Source: Mytilus edulis
Taxonomy: Eukaryota > Mollusca > Bivalvia > Mytilida > Mytilidae
Length of the DNA: 64,000 nucleotides
Direction: 5' to 3'
Assembly: GCF_963676685.1 (NCBI RefSeq)
Contig: NC_092346.1
Location: 91,608,255 to 91,672,254, forward strand
Shown here: in pieces, positions 46,753 to 58,669 of the stretch
How positions within the stretch are numbered: the first letter of the stretch is position 1
Layout: each line of letters opens with the position of its first letter
Translations under genes and position numbers: made by a program
The notes under the pieces: generated by a model
What the model was told of the DNA's origin: nothing
Databases searched by the model: none
Seen by the model: the letters and a program-made list of their open reading frames with translations, nothing else

Positions 46753-46796
46753 GCGTCACTGATGAGTCTTATGTAGACGAAACGCGCATCTGGCGT
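46753..46796 (+). ncRNA. Hammerhead ribozyme 1 of array (stem III mismatch)
   Basis: GCGTCA, CTGATGA (46759-46765), stem II GTC/GAC with loop TTATGTA, GAAA (46779-46782), then CGCGCATC. The ATC variant puts a C-A mismatch in the already short stem III. Stem I closes with TGGCGT. Predicted cleavage follows 46790 if active. Confidence 0.65.
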
Positions 46797-47086
46797 ATAA
46801 AACTATTTACACCACTGGGTCGATGCCACTGCTGGTGGACGTTTCTTCCCCGAGGGTATCACCAGCCCAGTAGTCAGCACTTTGGTGTTGACATGAATAT
46901 CAATTATATGGTCATTTTTATAAATTTACTGTTTACAAAACTTTGAATTTTTCGAAAAACTAAGGATTTTCTTACCCCAGGAGTAGATTACTACCTTAGC
47001 CGTATTTGACACAACTTTTTGAAATTTTTGGTCCTCAATGCTCTTCAACTTTGTATTTGTTTGGCTTTTTAACTATTTTGATCTGA

Positions 47087-47130
47087 GCGTCACTGATGAG
47101 TCTTATGTAGACGAAACGCGCATCTGGCGT
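47087..47130 (+). ncRNA. Hammerhead ribozyme 2 of array (stem III mismatch)
   Basis: Same as ribozyme 1, including the CGCGCATC variant. Core CTGATGA at 47093-47099, GAAA at 47113-47116, predicted cleavage after 47124. Confidence 0.65.
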
Positions 47131-47444
47131 ATAAAATTTTAATCCTGGTACTTTTGATAACTATTTACACCATTGGGTCGATGCCACTGCTGGTGGACGT
47201 TTCGTCCCCGAGGGTATCACCAGCCCAGTAGTCAGCACTTTGGTGTTGACATGAATATCAATTATATGGTCATTTTTATAAATTGACTGTTTACAAAACT
47301 TTGAATTTTTCGAAAAACTAAGGATTTTCTTACCCCAGGAGTAGATTACTACCTAAGCCGTATTTGGCACAACTTTTTGAAATTTTTGGTCCTCAATGCT
47401 CTTCAACTTTGTATTTGTTTGGCTTTTTAACTATTTTGATCTGA

Positions 47445-47488
47445 GCGTCACTGATGAGTCTTATGTAGACGAAACGCGCGTCTGGCGT
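47445..47488 (+). ncRNA. Hammerhead ribozyme 3 of array (consensus form)
   Basis: GCGTCA 47445-47450, CTGATGA 47451-47457, stem II GTC-TTATGTA-GAC, GAAA 47471-47474, stem III from ACG/CGT, cleavage after GTC at 47482, stem I return TGGCGT 47483-47488. Every invariant base and each helix is present. Confidence 0.8.
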
Positions 47489-47739
47489 ATAAAATTATAA
47501 TCCTGGTACTTTTGATAACTATCAATACAGATTCTCTTTTACTGTATGGAGATTTTTTTTTGTACATTTCAATTTCTATGTCACATGGAATATTGTTACA
47601 AAAAGTTGGAAATAAACTTACTTTTAATAGTATAAAAACTTTGAAAAATATGATTACTGCAATTTTAAACAGGTCAACCACTTGAGAAAATAAAGCAGGG
47701 CATACAAAAAAACCAAAGACCAAAAACAAAGCCACAGTC

Positions 47740-48560
47740 AAAAATAAAGAATAAGCTATTACATATAAGATCACAAATAAAAGCGACAGTAGTATACTGC
47801 AGTTCAAAAGTCATAAATCGATGGAGAGAAAACAAACCCGGGTTTCAAACTAAAACCGAGGGAAACACATCAACAATAAATCGGAAAACACCGGAACAAC
47901 AAAAACACTGAAGTGCAACAAAAACATACACCAACATAAACGAACTATTTGATAACAACTGCCATATTCCTGAGTGGTTACAGGATATTTTAAGGAACCT
48001 AGAAGAATGTTCGAACGCTTACCCGCCAGTGGCGGATCCAGAACTTTTCCTAAGGGGGGCCCGCTGACTGACCTAAGGGGGTCCCGCTCCAGTCATGCTT
48101 CAATGATTTCCTATATAATCAACCAAAGTTTTCCCACGAAAGGGGGGGGGGCTGGATCTGCCTATGCCCGCAAAACAACATTATATGTCTAGTATCTATC
48201 ACAAATACATATATGATACCGAAAACATTGACTGAAAATGGAATGAATGACCACTAGGAGTAAAAGATGAATTGAAAGAATTATACAAAGAATGTATATA
48301 AACTAAACGCTTAAAAACTTGACATATGTTCGATACCTATTCAAATCCGTTTTAGCAGTTTATGAATGAACAATACTTTCAAAGATGTTCAGTAGAAAAT
48401 GGAATAAAACATGGCTGATTAAAAGTTGTAAGAGGGCATTTTTTTGGTTGTAAATGGGTTTTAATCCAGAAATCGACATAAACACTACACAGAAAGAATT
48501 AGAAACACTGAAAACGACTTAATTGACAAATAAGACATGTGAAATGTACAGAAAATACAA
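47740..48560 (+). mobile_element. Unidentified element, copy 2, split by a dispersed repeat
   Basis: AAGAATAAGCTATTACATAT (47747) and then, after an insert at about 47785-48165, AAAACAACATTATATG through ACATGGCTGATTAAAAGTTG match 40753-41160 in order. The insert holds the repeat also at 14850 and a GGGGGCCCGCTGAC/GGGGTCCC block. All frames are broken. Confidence 0.6.
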
Positions 48561-48809
48561 AATTCCAACCACAAGCGATAAGACTTATCGAACAGTGATT
48601 ACTAAAGAAACATCATAACTAAATACATGAATGTCGAATTATAAATACCGAGATACGTCGTATATATAGCAAATTATTATGCGAATTCACATTCTAGAAT
48701 AGGTCACGTTTGGTACTTAGCAGATAGACGCCGTAGGTGGTTAATCACAATCTAAAAACGTGGTGAAAATCTCGTTAGTTAGTAAAGACAATTACACATC
48801 GTAAAGATC

Positions 48810-49134
48810 AACCAATTCGTGCCCATTAGATTTACAAATATGTTGTCGATTAAAACGTCAAATAATTTGATAATGTCCTCTTCAGTGTGGTTCTTCACAA
48901 AATAAGAATTATTATAACCCAAAACCAAGAAATTTATATCAACGATTCCCATTTTTATAGAAAGAGCTTTAATGTGATGGTTAAGTCAATCTTTCAATAG
49001 AGCATGGGGAATAGTAGTGTGAAGCGTAGAAAATTCAAAGGTTTTAATGTTGCTGCAAAATTGCAAAAATTGTGATATAAGACCTATCAGAGAACCTTTA
49101 GAATTTTTGAGAATCTGATTGAAACTACTGGTTG
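48810..49134 (-). mobile_element. Reverse-transcriptase fragment, Penelope-like type
   Basis: Minus-strand translation in one frame, with breaks, gives IKTFEFSTLHTTIPHALLKD and then NSYFVKNHTEEDIIKLFDVL and IDNIFVN. These match the order of the element at 55604-57240 (TLYT-IPHS, SETDIIKML and DNIFV blocks), which in my memory belongs to Penelope-like retroelements. No catalytic domain remains. Confidence 0.6.
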
Positions 49135-49450
49135 AAAATAAAATCACAAAAATACTGAACTCCGATCAAAATTCAAAATGGATTGAAGGTCCCTCCCTAA
49201 TCAAGTGGCAAATTCAAAAACTAAAATGAATGAATAACAACCGTCATATTCCTGACTTGGTGCAGGCATTTTCTTATGTAGAAATTTGTGGATTAAACCT
49301 GGTTTTATAGCTAGCCAAACCTCTCACTTGTTTGACAGTCGCATCAAATTCTATTATGCTGATAACGATGTGTGAACAAAACAAACAAAGCCTGATAATA
49401 GGTAAAAATGTCAAAAATGGGTACAGTGTCAACGTTGTGTTATAATCTCA
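49135..49450 (-). repeat. Dispersed repeat ending TTTTTGTGATTTTA
   Basis: AAATCACAAAAATACTGAACTCC start, CATATTCCTGACTTGGTGCA-like middle, and TCTCACTTGTTTGACAGTCGC. The same family occurs at 33157, 55832 and 62920. It abuts the retroelement fragment at 48810-49134. Confidence 0.75.
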
Positions 49451-49699
49451 ATCACATTGAAACAAAAATATGCAACAAAGAAGCACAAAAAGGCAAAAAG
49501 ACAAAGCACTTAAGCAAAAATGAAAGACAAGAATAAACCAAAATTAACATGACCTTTTTGTATTTTTAAGTTATCTTTTTCCATCTAAGTTTTGAATATG
49601 TATGTCTCTGTTGCATTCGTTTGCGAGTTCTGTTCATGGACAAAAGGCAAAACCGAGCATATATAGACAAATGGTGTACACAATCCACTTTAAGTACAT

Positions 49700-50565
49700 A
49701 AATAGTTATCGTAGGTACCAGGCTTATAATTTTGATACGTCAGACGCATTAGACTCATCAGTGACGCTCAGATCAAAATAGTTAAAAAGCCAAACAAGTA
49801 TAAAGTTGAAGAGCATTGAGGACCCAAAATTTCAAAAAGCTGTGCCAAATACGGCTAAGGTAATTTATGCCTGGGATGAGAAAATCCTTAGTGATGTAAA
49901 TAGTTATCAAAGGTACTTGGCTTATAATTTTGATACTCCTGACGCGTTTTCGTCTACATCGACTCATCAGTGACGCTCAGATCAAAATAGCTATAAGCCA
50001 AACAACTATAAGGTTGAAAAGCATTGAGGAACAAAAATTCTTAAATGCGCCAAATACGGCTAAGGTAATGTATCCCTGGGATAAGAAAATCCTTAGTATT
50101 TCGAATAATTCTTCTTTTGCAAACAGTTTATTTATAAAAATGACCATATACTAGTAATCGATATTCATGTCAACACCGAAGTGCTGACAACTGGGCTGGT
50201 GAAACCCTCGGGGACGAAACGTCCCCTAGCAGTGGTATCGACCCAGTGGTGTAAATAGTTATCAAAGGTACCAGACTTAAATTTTGATACGCCAGACGCG
50301 CTGTTTCGTCTACATAAGACTGATCAAAAAAGTTAAAAAGCCGAAAAAGTATAAAGTTGAAAAGCATTGAGGACCCAAAATTCCAAAAAGCTGTGCCAAA
50401 TACGGCTAAGACGGTAATATATGCCTGGGATAAGAACGAATAATTCTTATTTATACAAACAGTTTATTTATAAAAACAAAAATTACCATATAATTATTGA
50501 TATTCATGTCAACACCGAAGTGCTGACTACTGGGCTGGTGATACTCTAGGGAACACATGAACACT
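49700..50565 (-). mobile_element. Decayed retrozyme array, minus strand
   Basis: Inverted relative to 46729-47520. Three ribozyme regions are recognisable near 49740-49785, 49930-49985 and 50282-50330, and all are broken. The first lost the stem II/GAAA part, the second has an altered stem II loop and stem III/I, and the third lost CTGATGA. Bodies with CAGCCCAGTTGTCAGCACTT-like and GACGAAACGTCC blocks remain. The unit between 49790 and 49930 is internally deleted. Confidence 0.7.
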
Positions 50566-50789
50566 AGCCTGATCAAAACAAGAGTGAACTCGTGTGCATT
50601 TCCTGCTTTTTGCAAGACAACCACTGTTTTATTATGAAAATTCCTCATATTCGGATATAGAACAATCAAATGCCTTAACATTGTTTGATTTTTTTCAATG
50701 TGGTGGCTAAGTGTTATTGAAGTTTTTACACCACTGTTATTTAATATTCAGTTAAAATTGGTTTTAACTGTTATCAGCCTTTTTGTATT

Positions 50790-51080
50790 TAACTGTTTTT
50801 GCCAAAACTGAGGTGTTGTTAACATATTAACGGACCTCTAGTGCCCTGTTTTTATAACATAGTTATTGTTAATGTGAATGTATACTAAAACATGTTTGAT
50901 TGGATATTAAACTCAGGTACATTTCAATTTTGTTGTTAACTGTTTTTGCCAAAATTGAGGTGTTGTTAACATATTAATGGACCCCCTATTGCCCCCTTTT
51001 ATAACATGGCTATTGTTAATGTGAATGTATATATACTAACACATTTTTGATTGGATATTAAACTCAGGTACAATTATTAA
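50790..51080. repeat. 147-bp tandem duplication
   Basis: AACTGTTTTTGCCAAAA(C/T)TGAGG at 50791 and 50938; both copies run to GATTGGATATTAAACTCAGG. Two units only. Confidence 0.85.
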
Positions 51081-53430
51081 TATGTTATACATGTAAAGTA
51101 TCATGCAAAACTAGGTGCGTCAAGCGGAAGACAACGACACGCACAGCATGAATTATGCAATTATCCTTGTGTTTGTGACGTAACAGTGATATCCCCATTG
51201 ATCGTCATTATTGATATTGTTTAATTATTTATAACTTAAATCATATATTTAGAACAATGAATGCTTTCAAAACTGATTCCTAAATAAGAAAGTGAAATAT
51301 AGCTTGTTTTAAATATTCTTTTTGGAAATTACCATATGAAGTGGCTTAAATTTAGAATTTGATTTAAATAATTATAAGTTTTGAATAAGTGTCATTTTAC
51401 ATAATATTGAACACTGACGGTGAGTGCAGTTGCATAATATTTTTAACTTTTCCGCATAGGATATCTTTCATGATAAAGTAAGAGATAACATGAAAAAATC
51501 GCTTACGAAAAAAAAAAAATGAATAATAAGGGTTGGCATACGCCTGACAGTTTTAATTCAAGACGCAATTTGGAAATTATTCCATCCGCTGTATAGAAGC
51601 AATACCGCAACTGATTTGTTCATATTCTTTCCATTGAATAATTATATAACTTTATAATGACCAATATGAAAATTATTTTAAAGGATTTTATAGGTTATTA
51701 TTTTCTAAAAAGTCTGAAGCCCCGTTGTGATTTGAACGAATCATTCCCTGCAATACACAAATGTACTTTAATTTGATCATGTAACATTGATCTTAATCTT
51801 ATTACGTAAGAATGTCGGTACTGTATTAGGGAATCCCCACAAATTTAAAATAACACAATACAAAGTAATATTGGAGTTTTAAGACAATCCTGTACACGGC
51901 ACACATATTTCTATTTCTAGTTTGTTTCTAAATGGTATACATCGTAAGTATAATATGCTAAACAGCTGTTGAAAGAAAATAAATAATGGATATTTTATAA
52001 CCCATGTGTCTGTTGCACAGCGTGCATAATTACCCTGACGTATGGTTGTACATTCCCTTAGTGGTTTTTTTTAGGGGGGATTCCTCCCCTAAAGCTGAAA
52101 ACCCCGTTGTAAGAATTCTTAAAAGGAAGTCACCACTACAATAACAACAAGAAGACAAAGTGTGTCGTAACTTGCAGTCAACGTCAGTGCATTTCTAAAT
52201 ATGTAAAACCTGTCGGAAAACATAGTTATTTAACTCGCATTTCGGTACATAATGACTCAATTGAATATTACAGCAGAGCAAAGAGTATTTGGGAATTTTA
52301 AAAGATATACAAATTCAATACCTTAGGTAATGTCGAAAGTGGACAACTAAGTTGTCGGTGTATGGTGGTTTCATTTTTATAAAATATTCTCGTTGATAAC
52401 TCAGTCCTTCTCAGTGATAAATAAAAAATAGGCCGTTTGAAATGTTGTAGACAACAAGTATACTATCAAAGATGCCCAAGGCATTTCTCTAAGCGATTAC
52501 AAATAGGAAATCCCATTAAAAGCACAAATCCCAATATTTTTCAGATAAAATTATTCAAGATAAGAGAAAAGTTTAGAAGAAAGGAATAGATATAGAGCAA
52601 GCTTTGAGATTGTAAGTAACGTCAAGAATATACTTTTTAATATGTATACATAATAGTGCATAGTCAACTCAATTGTTATGTCGCACTAACTTTTGTATCG
52701 TCGCACTAACCATTGAAAAAACATCCAATCCCTTCCGAGGGAGGACCTTTAATTGGAATGTAAGACTATTACAAGTCTTAGACCGATTTCTTTGTCAAAT
52801 ATGCTACATAAAACTTTCAACTTAATAAGTTATGTAAAGGGTATTTCATTACTATGAAAACATATTTTTTTCTGAAGTTAATATGATTTTATCATATCAA
52901 GAAAAAAAGTTTAATGAAGCTAATGTGATTTCAGTATATCAAGAAACAAAATTTAGATCATCTGGTCTTAAACCATAATTTCTAAAAGACCAAAAGGGTT
53001 GACGGTATTATAATGGTGGTTTTCTTTAGGAAAATAGGGCCTTTAATTATCATACATATGTTACCCTTTTCTGATGGATATTTGTATCATATTCATTTTT
53101 TTTTTTAACAAATATTGAAATAAGATACACAATTTAAGGATTAAGTTTTCTTCAACTTTCATTAGTACTTGCAGAGACATATACATGTCTCTGGTACTTG
53201 TAACAGAATTTTAATATATGTATTTTAACCATAGTCCATAGGAGTCACTTTATATATATAAACCATTATACTTGTATTCTAACAATAGTTAAAAAGGTTT
53301 TTTACATTATCATAGAATGCAGTTTATAAGAGAAGAAAATTAAGAAATCTTACGTCAACTTATTGAACAAAGTGGCTTAACTCACTTCAATATTCTAATT
53401 TATCACGAAAAACTAGTTGTATTATAACTT
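51081..53430. other. AT-rich sequence, no gene recognised
   Basis: No exon set or repeat family that I can support. Minor points: a TGACGTAA motif near 51176 and a short direct repeat, GTCGCACTAAC, near 52681 and 52700. Confidence 0.4.
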
Positions 53431-53439
53431 CATGCTACA

Positions 53440-54000
53440 AATATTTTTATAGTGCCCTTTTTTTTGTAAAAGTAGATTTAAATTAAACAAAAAAATGCAA
53501 CAGGAAAATAGTTCATCTATTTAAAGAACATTCTATTTCAATAAAATGTACATTTCCCAGAAATCAGCACTGGTTCATCTCGACAATGAGCCCAATATCG
53601 AGGAAATGACGAGGACATAAGTTTACCCGGCTTCAGCCACTCTGACATAACCACAAATTTCACTCTAACAGGAATATTTTTCAACATAAATTACATATTG
53701 GGACCATTAACATAGTTTGCTTTTCTAAAGAAAACAACAAAAAGAATCATAGAGGAAATAAAATCCAAACAAAACTATTTTCGTCAGACCAGTAAAAATG
53801 AGATTAACAGGTATAAGAGGCCTTAAGATATACAGGCTGTAAAACATGAACATTGTGGGATTTAAAATGTTTTCATCCAGACCACGAAATGTATCGAAAA
53901 GGTCTATAAATCAATTAACTTCCTAATGAAACAATTTCTGGATTTTTTTGTGACGATACTTTTCTGGGATTAATACATCATATAAAAGAGGGACGAAAGA
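53440..54000. repeat. Module M, copy 1 (flank of retroelement remnants)
   Basis: Blocks ACATTTCCC, CTCTGACATAACCACAAATTTC, TTTTCGTCAGACC and ATACAGGCTGTA recur in order near 55400-55620 and 57360-57990. These are three diverged copies, each next to retroelement sequence. Probably the non-coding part of the same element or a host repeat around it. Confidence 0.55.
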
Positions 54001-54910
54001 TACCAGAGGGATAGTCAAACTCATATATTGAAAATAAACTGGCAATGTCATGGCTTAAAATAAAAAGACAAGCAGACGCATAGTAGTACAGATGACACAA
54101 CATAGAAAACTAAAGACTAAGTAACACGAACCCAACCAAAAACTGGGGATGATCTCAGGTGTTCCGGATGGGTAAGCAGATCCTGCTCCACACGTGGCAC
54201 CCGTCGTGTTGCTTGTGTTATTACAAATAAATAGTCTAACTCGGTAGGTCATATTCGTGAAAAGGGAAGGGTATTGTAGTTACGCCATAAGGAACATATC
54301 CGATATCATCTGTGAAACGGTTATTCCATAACGGTCAACAAACTCGTGTGTGTCCGTAAAATTTACGAAGGAATTAATGATTTCAACTTCACAATTTGGA
54401 ACTCTTGGTTTAATAGCTTCCCTGTGAGCAGCAATCCTCTGTCAATGAAATCATGAGCCCGGGGAATATCGTATCAATTGGGAAATATTTACTCCATATG
54501 CAGGCGCTGCTGGAATGTTGCTACATATAAATGGAAAGTTCACAATTGGAAATCATCTCTTTCGTCGTAAAGTTTTGTTTTCAACCGACCCTCATTGAAA
54601 ATTTCTAGATGTAAATCAAGATTTGAGACAGACTTAACACTGTATCTGTAGTGTCTTTTATCTCCAGTTCGATGGGATTCGTTCAACATAGTCACCAACT
54701 TTTGTATTATTTAGTAAGAGAACATCGTCTATATAAAGGATATTGCTAATTGCTTACCATTTTTCCTAATAATAAGTTCCTGTTTGAAGTCAGTCTCATA
54801 ATAATAAAGAAACAAGTCGGTAAGAAGAGGAGGCGCACTTAGTTCCCATTTGAATTCCGACAGTCTGTTCAAAAATACGTCCTCCAAACGTAACAAATAT
54901 GTTGTCAATC
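54000..54910 (-). mobile_element. Decayed Penelope-like reverse transcriptase, minus strand
   Basis: Minus-strand frames give IDNIFVTFGGRIFEQTVG, then QMGTKCAPPLTDLFLYYYE, then IPAAPAYGVNISQLIRY and YGITVSQMISDMF, then TGATCGAGSAYPSGTPE. The order matches the plus-strand copy at 55604-57240. The YxDD region has collapsed and many stops are present. It is inverted relative to that copy, making a large imperfect inverted repeat across 54000-57240. Confidence 0.7.
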
Positions 54911-54949
54911 AAGAAAGGGTTTCAGATACCGTTTTTTGGTGTTTTATTT

Positions 54950-55400
54950 TTTTATTTTTCAACATTTTCTTACGGAACACAGTATTTCCCTATCAGTAGA
55001 ATAAAGTGTGAAATATCAGTTTTAATATTATTTCTGCAGATGGAATGATATTCCATTATATATTTCTATATTTGTAATAAAGTTGGTAAATAATGATAAT
55101 GACATCTTTCTCCCTGATATATACATTTTTTTGAGAAAAAGCCAACATTTCATTACTTTCAATCAGATAAATTTATTCTGTTTTTTTCTGTTAAATGTTT
55201 CTCAATCGTTCCTGCTTTGTCAGGGAAGAGCTGAACACGCAAATAAATATATATTTGACTTCTTGAACACAGGTAAAAATCGCATTGACACGAAGTAATT
55301 TTTGCTGGCAAACAAATTTATTTATTCTTTGCAAAACAAATGTAGAAAGTATAAACTTGTTTTTAAAATCAAACAAAAACAAAACAACAACAAGAACTAA
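54950..55400. repeat. Flanking block of retroelement, related to 58670-59010
   Basis: TTTCCCTATCAGTAGAATAA and ATTTCTATATTTGTAATAAAG, then GTAAAAATCGCATTGACACGAAGT, are mirrored in order at 58670-59010. Non-coding. Confidence 0.45.
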
Positions 55401-55603
55401 TTAAGTCATTCTGAATAAACCACAAATTTCACCCCAAAATAATATTTCAATATGTTTTTACATATATCAATATAACGTATTAGTTTAAGTTTTAAATTAA
55501 GACAATTAAATAAGTTCGGTTTTCCAGAACAGCACAAATAATTATAGGGGATATATAAAACATAAACAAAATTATTTTCGTCACACCCAAACAATGGAAT
55601 TAA

Positions 55604-57240
55604 TTGGTATATGAGGCCTTTCAACCTAAGTATCCTTACAAACAACGGTATTTTGCTCGGTATTCCAAGTGCTTCACGAAACCTATTTCTAAATTCTTAT
55701 TATCTATTTTATCAGCAATCAAAGCCGGGCTTCAAATTTTTTGTGAAACTGTATATTCTAGAGGTGGCGAGAACCAGATGTGGATACTAAAGTAATCCAA
55801 AGATCTTAAAGAGTACATACAATCTAAAAAGTAAAATCACAAAAATACTGAACTTAGAAGAAAATCCAATCGGAAAGTCCACAATCACATGGAAAAATCA
55901 AATAACAAAACACATCAAAAACGAATGGACAAGAACTGTCATATTCCTGACTTGGTACAGGCATTTTCAAATGTAGAAAATGGTAGATTAAACCTGTTTT
56001 TATAGAGCTAACCCCCTCACTTGACAGTCTCATCAAATTCCGTTATATTTACAATAAGACTCTTTCATCTTGCAATAGTATTAAAAATTTTGACTTTTTG
56101 TTTTCTACCTTACACAAGTATTCCCCATTCCCAACGAAAAGACAAAGTGAAAGAGTTGGTATTGCTTTGTTTCATAAAAAAGAATGGCAACATAGATACA
56201 AGTATCTTGTCTAGGGAGGGATAAATCTTACTAGTACTTCGTAAAGAATCTCGTTGATTCAACAAAAACTTCTCTGAAACTGACATTATCAAAATGCTTA
56301 ATTTCTGTGTTGACAACATATTTGTTACGTTTTGGGGACGTTTTTTTCAACGAACTATCGGCATTCCCATTGGAACCAATATTGTCCCTCTTCTTGCCGA
56401 CTTGTACCTTTATTATTATGAGGCTGACTTCATACAGAAACTTCTTAGAAAGAAAGATAAGTTAGCAATATCCTTTAACTTTTCTTTCCGCTATATAGAT
56501 GGATGTTCTCTCACTAAATAATTCAAATTTGGTGACTATGTTAAATGCATCTATCCTATCGAACTATAGTGATAACGGATAAAAGAGATACATTTAAGTC
56601 GGCCTCATATATTGACTTACATCGAGAAATTGACAATAGAGATGATTTTAGCTTCCCAATGGGGAACTTTCCATTTCTATGTAGCAACATTCCAGCAGCG
56701 CCTGCATACGTAGTATATATATCTCCCAATTGATACGATATTCCCGGGGCTATATTTCCTATCATGAATTTCTTGATAGATGTTTGCTGCTCACCAGGAA
56801 GCTTTCAAACCAAGAGTGTTCCAAATGGTTAAGTTGAAATCATCCCTTCGTAAATTTAACAGACGCCATCTTGAGTTGTAGACTGTTATGGAATATCCGT
56901 TTCACAAATGATATCGGATATGTTCCTTGTGTCGTAACTACAACCCCGTTCCCTTTTCACGAATGTGACCTACCGAATTTGAATATTTACCAGATTTTTA
57001 ATAACATGAGCAACCTGACGGGTGCCACATGTTGAGCAGGATCTTCTTACCCTTCCGGAGCACCTTATATTATCCCCAGTTTTTGGTGGGGTTCCTGTTG
57101 CTTAGTTTTTAGTTTTCGAGTTTGTTTCTTGTGTACTATTATTTGTCTGTTTGTCTTTTTCTTTTTTAACCATGGCATAGTCAGTTTATTTTCGATCTTT
57201 GAGTTTGACTGTACCTCTGGTATAGTTTGTCTTTCTTTAA
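55604..57240 (+). mobile_element. Decayed Penelope-like reverse transcriptase, plus strand, with nested repeat
   Basis: Blocks in order: CFTKPISKFLLSILSAIKAG and RGGENQMWILK (55670-55790); after an insert, TSIPHSQRKDKVKELVLLCF and IKKNGN; then SETDIIKMLNF, DNIFVTFWGR, TIGIPIGTN, LLADLYLYYYEADFI and FNFSFRYIDG; then NFPFLCSNIPAAPAYVVYIS; then the tail seen at 54000-54260. The catalytic motif expected as YIDD reads YIDG. A minus-oriented repeat of the 49135 family sits at about 55830-56055 inside the coding region. Stops and frameshifts throughout. I recall this RT type as common in molluscs; Penelope-like is the best fit but not certain. Confidence 0.75.
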
Positions 57241-57299
57241 GGTATTAAGGCTGTATACATATATAAAATAAACATTAGGGGATTCAACATGTTTTCATT

Positions 57300-58287
57300 C
57301 AGATCAAAAAATGTATTTGAAATATTGTAAAATTGGTTCGTGACTTCGTGAACACACGAAAATATCGCGTTGAAATAAAGTTTTTCTTTCTGTCCAAAAA
57401 ATAAAACATACAGTATTCTTGGCAAAATAAATGTAGAACTTACAGAAACTTTTTGTTCGATAAAATATACATTTCCCTAGAAGAAATCTACAGCTTTTCT
57501 CTCCTATGATCCCAACACTGGGAAAATGCCGAATGACGAAGGCCATTTTCCACCCGGCATTAGTCATTCTGACTAAACCACAAAAATCGCCCTAACAATA
57601 ATATTTTTCAATATAAAGTATTAGTACGAGGACTATTAAAATAGGTTGCACAAAGAATTATAAAGGAAATAAAAACAAAGCATAACTATTTTGATCAGAC
57701 CAGGAACAAGGGGAATAACTGGTATATGCCAACTGTAAGATATACAGGCTGTATAAAATAAACATTATGGAATTCAAATCGTTTACATTCAGACCATGGA
57801 AATATAATATACTATACTTCCATGTTTAGACTAAGAGATGTGTCCAAATTAATGAAAAATTAGTTCAATCTTTAAAGAAACAATTTCCGGTATTTTGTGA
57901 CAATACTTTGCTGATATTAACACATCATACAATGGCCCAAGTATACAGTTTTGCGATAATTGTATTGAAACATCTTCACATTTCTTCTTTCTTTTCATTT
58001 GGGCGGAGGCTTCTAGCTACGAGATTTTTTAGAGCATGAATGAAAGTGAAATAGTGTAATCATAATTCGCTTTCTTTTTAAAAGGAAGAGAATGTCAACA
58101 TTGATAGTGAAACAAGGGTAAACCATCTGATTGGCTCATTCAAACCACAAAAAAAATCATTGTTATGCAAGTTAAAACGATGGTTATTATATATTTTAGC
58201 CTATAATATGAAATCGAACACACCTAGAAAATTCAAATTGCACGAGTTCGCTATCTTTTTATATCTACATTTAAGTTTATATCGCTT
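57300..58287. repeat. Module M, copy 3, and flank
   Basis: GTCATTCTGACTAAACCACA at 57564 parallels 55408 and 53623. Two versions of ATACAGGCTGTATAAAATAA-like blocks occur at about 57250 and 57745. No ORF retained. Confidence 0.5.
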
Positions 58288-58400
58288 ATAAGAATAAGAA
58301 TAAGATTATTTATTATTCCAATCAAGGGCCCTTGATGGGTAGCATAACATGTATACATAAAACAATACATCATGATTTGTAACAGAAAAACATTATATGA
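58288..58400 (-). mobile_element. LINE 3' end with TTCTTA repeats
   Basis: On the minus strand, GTATTGTTTTATGTATACAT leads to GGGCCCTTGATTGGAATAAT and the tail ATCTTATTCTTATTCTTAT. That is a 3' UTR ending in short tandem repeats, as in CR1-like and related LINEs. The body is missing. Confidence 0.6.
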
Positions 58401-58669
58401 CCGTCGGCAGTCTTCCGATGTCACCTCGATGGGTAATTATAGTTGGTGTCTTGATCAAGACTTAAATACACACGAAATCCGGATACATATTACCTAGCCC
58501 ATGTATTTTAAAAAAAAAATTTATTTAGACTTTCTATAATTTAGATATACGTTTTAGTATACTATTATTCAACTATGAGAATTTTAGCCAAATCGGTGAA
58601 CATAAATTTGACAGCCTCATAATAATAAAGGATGTGTTAATATACAGCTTAAAGAATATGTTCTTTGAA

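Larger units (their letters stand above)
46729..47520 (+). mobile_element. Tandem retrozyme array with three hammerhead ribozymes
   Basis: Three ribozyme-bearing segments; predicted cleavage points are 334 and 358 bases apart. The first unit lacks a 24-base block (AATCCTGGTACTTTTGATAA-like) present in the second. Each body has CCCCGAGGGTATCACCAGCC and GTGTTGACATGAATATC. The array interrupts homology to the copy B intron at GTCTGATTC (46728; compare 29553), so it inserted after the B/C split. Tandem 0.3-0.4 kb units joined by type I hammerheads define animal retrozymes. The 90-codon ORF at 46674 is not a gene. Confidence 0.8.

Noticed and set aside
47448..47807. 119-codon minus-strand ORF rich in Leu/Phe/Val
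   Set aside because: It spans the retrozyme end, copy C intron and a dispersed repeat, so it cannot be one gene; hydrophobicity is due to T-rich sequence.
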